Positions 5,341 to 6,450 of a DNA stretch of 6,450 nucleotides are shown in pieces. The position numbers and the translations under genes are program-made. The first letter of the stretch is position 1, and each line of letters opens with the position of its first letter. Below the pieces are notes generated by a model. That model was not told where the DNA came from and made no database searches. It worked only from the letters and a program-made list of their open reading frames with translations. Origin of the DNA: an uncultured Campylobacter sp. (GTDB lineage Bacteria > Campylobacterota > Campylobacteria > Campylobacterales > Campylobacteraceae); NCBI RefSeq assembly GCF_938045225.1, contig NZ_CALINL010000156.1, forward strand, positions 1 through 6,450, given 5' to 3'.

Positions 5341-6159
5341 ATGAATGAATCAATTTATAAACACATAAAGGCTCTTCCGCCGCTTGATGATACTATAGTG
5401 AAAATTCAAGTAGCATGTTCGGATGAAAATAGCTCGCTTAACGACCTGTCTCAAATAGTCGAAAAAGATCCTATGTTAACGGCAAATATATTACGTTCCG
5501 CAAACTCACCTCTTTATGGGTTTAGCAGAGAAATAACCACGATATCAAGAGCGATTACGCTGTTTGGCATGGCAACTATACGCGGCTTTGCCCTATCAAG
5601 CGCAGTAAAAAAAAGCTTTAAGATAAATTTAGATCCATATGGTATTACCAGTCAAGATTTTTTAAATATTTCTATAATGCAAAATGCTCTAATGTATAAC
5701 TGGTATTCAAAAATCAACGCTAGCGATCTTGCAGTTTTAAGTCCGGCCTCTTTTATGCTAGAAGTAGGTAAAATCGTCATCTCTAATGAACTAAACGAAA
5801 CCGGAAAAGTTGATGATTTTAAGGCAAAATTAAAAAATATTTCAAGTCCATTTGATGTATCTGAGCTAGAAAATGAAATCGTAGGCATTTCAAATGAAAC
5901 AGTGACTGCCAAAATTTTTGAACAATGGAATCTTGAACCCGAGCTTGTCGACGCAATTTTGTATTCAAACAACCCGGATGATGCGCCTGAACACATAAAA
6001 AGCTACTCAAAAGCGCTCAAAGTAGTAAAAAATGCCGTAAATCTATTTGATCAACTAAACGACGATAATCTGCAAAATACGCTAATGTGTCTCGACGAAT
6101 ACGGCTTTGCGCAAGATAAATTCCTAGAAGCCGTCGCAAAAGTCAAAGCAAATTTGTGA
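5341..6159 (+). CDS. HDOD-domain protein (non-catalytic HD-like regulator)
   Basis: The 272-residue protein opens with LPPLDDTIVKI (12-22) and IVEKDPMLTANILRSANSPLYGF (39-61, given as one stretch of core family pattern), then AITLFGMATIRGFA (71-84), all typical of HDOD domains. Where true HD hydrolases carry His-Asp before Gly-Lys, this protein has MLEVGKIVI, so metal catalysis is unlikely. HDOD proteins usually act as cytoplasmic regulatory or scaffold proteins in signalling, stress or motility. No GGDEF, EAL or receiver domain is attached. I chose ATG 5341, which has a weak TAAAG-like site (5328-5332); an in-frame GTG at 5332 would add three residues. It is divergent from ilvC and overlaps rnr by four bases. 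Its DNA is visibly more AT-rich (many ATA, TTA, AAA codons) than the genes to the left, and its interior has only two AAATTT sites. Confidence 0.88.
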   Translation: MNESIYKHIKALPPLDDTIVKIQVACSDENSSLNDLSQIVEKDPMLTANILRSANSPLYGFSREITTISRAITLFGMATIRGFALSSAVKKSFKINLDPYGITSQDFLNISIMQNALMYNWYSKINASDLAVLSPASFMLEVGKIVISNELNETGKVDDFKAKLKNISSPFDVSELENEIVGISNETVTAKIFEQWNLEPELVDAILYSNNPDDAPEHIKSYSKALKVVKNAVNLFDQLNDDNLQNTLMCLDEYGFAQDKFLEAVAKVKANL

Positions 6160-6450
6160 AAGATTTTTTAACCAAACTACTTGATGGAGTGAGCGAAAAG
6201 GAAGTCGCCTCCTCTGATAAAGAAATCCTACGAAATTTACTAAATTTAAATGCCGTAAGCCACCACAAAGATCGCTACTATCTAAACAACGGATTTGTTT
6301 GCGGCAAGCTAGATATAAGCGCAAACGGCACGGGCTTTTTGTCGCCTTACGATAAACGCTTTAAGCAAGATATAATAATAGAAAATAAAAATTTAAACGC
6401 CTCGCACTACGGCGATATCGAGGACAACCCGGGCTTCTTCAAAGTCCGCC
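6156..6450 (+). CDS. rnr: Ribonuclease R (VacB/RNase II family), N-terminal part, cut by window edge
   Basis: From GTG at 6156 the frame reads MKDFLTKLLDGVSEKEV and continues open to the edge, giving 98 codons. The segment YLNNGFVCGKLDISANGTGFLSPYD, followed by KQDIIIENKNLNASHYGDI, is the N-terminal helix plus first cold-shock-like domain of epsilonproteobacterial RNase R (G-x-L-D-I, G-T-G-F-L and the GDI element). The catalytic RNB domain lies outside the window. RNase R is a cytoplasmic 3'-5' exoribonuclease that degrades structured RNA. The GTG start overlaps the HDOD stop as GTGA, implying translational coupling; no strong ribosome site precedes it. Placement next to ilvC matches C. jejuni as I remember it, with the HDOD gene lying between here. 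The last ten codons (GDI then EDNPGFFKVR) fit the family less well. Confidence 0.8.
   Translation, partial: MKDFLTKLLDGVSEKEVASSDKEILRNLLNLNAVSHHKDRYYLNNGFVCGKLDISANGTGFLSPYDKRFKQDIIIENKNLNASHYGDIEDNPGFFKVR

Larger units (their letters stand above)
23..6394. repeat. Dispersed AAATTT palindrome, about 43 copies
   Basis: Hand scanning finds about 43 AAATTT words, where about two are expected from base composition. They lie in all reading frames, on coding and non-coding DNA. Roughly a third extend to TCAAATTT on one strand. They are densest in the gene-free stretches 962-1218 (seven) and 1594-1791 (six) and in the deacetylase linker (nine between 3366 and 3960). They are sparse in ilvC (three) and in the HDOD interior (two). 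Spacing is irregular, so this is neither a tandem repeat nor a CRISPR array. The related words AAATTC and GAATTT are much rarer, together about eight. Confidence 0.8.

Noticed and set aside
5652..6324. Minus-strand open frames opposite the HDOD gene and rnr
   Set aside because: Serine- and leucine-rich antisense readings with no domain; the plus-strand proteins are clearly real.

Overview
The window looks like a chromosomal segment of a Campylobacter species of the moderate-GC group (C. rectus, showae, curvus, gracilis and relatives). I base this on the block ilvC / YibQ-family polysaccharide deacetylase / dprA / ruvX with rnr on the far side of ilvC, which matches the order I remember from C. 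jejuni (Cj0631c to Cj0635). The base composition is less AT-rich than C. jejuni, and the palindrome AAATTT occurs at very high density. The species assignment is inference.

Layout. Bases 2-316 (+) are the 3' part of a VOC/glyoxalase-like protein gene, cut by the window edge, with a possible small terminator after it. Bases 374-961 (+) are a decayed alpha/beta-hydrolase gene. It has an in-frame stop and a small scrambled segment that two compensating deletions would explain. Bases 962-1218 hold no gene and seven AAATTT sites. A four-gene minus-strand block then runs from 5204 down to 1219: ilvC, the YibQ-family deacetylase, dprA and ruvX. The first three are essentially gapless (0-base gap, then a TTGA stop/start overlap). 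A 198-base spacer separates dprA from ruvX. Bases 5205-5340 are a divergent promoter region. On its plus-strand side lie an HDOD-domain gene (5341-6159) and the 5' end of rnr (6156 to the edge), joined by a GTGA overlap.

The genes serve different jobs: branched-chain amino-acid synthesis (ilvC), envelope carbohydrate handling (YibQ-like), DNA uptake and recombination (dprA, ruvX), regulation (HDOD) and RNA turnover (rnr). Their grouping looks like lineage-conserved order rather than one pathway.

I see no CRISPR, mobile element, phage gene, tRNA or rRNA, and no convincing unknown multi-gene system. The points most worth a second look are about 43 AAATTT sites in 6.45 kb, with a possible link to the RAATTY methylation-dependent DNA uptake of Campylobacter; a KARI (IlvC) cofactor loop lacking the expected arginine and serine; the hydrolase pseudogene; and an unusually long charged linker in the YibQ-like protein, in which every AAATTT site is read as Asn-Leu or Lys-Phe.
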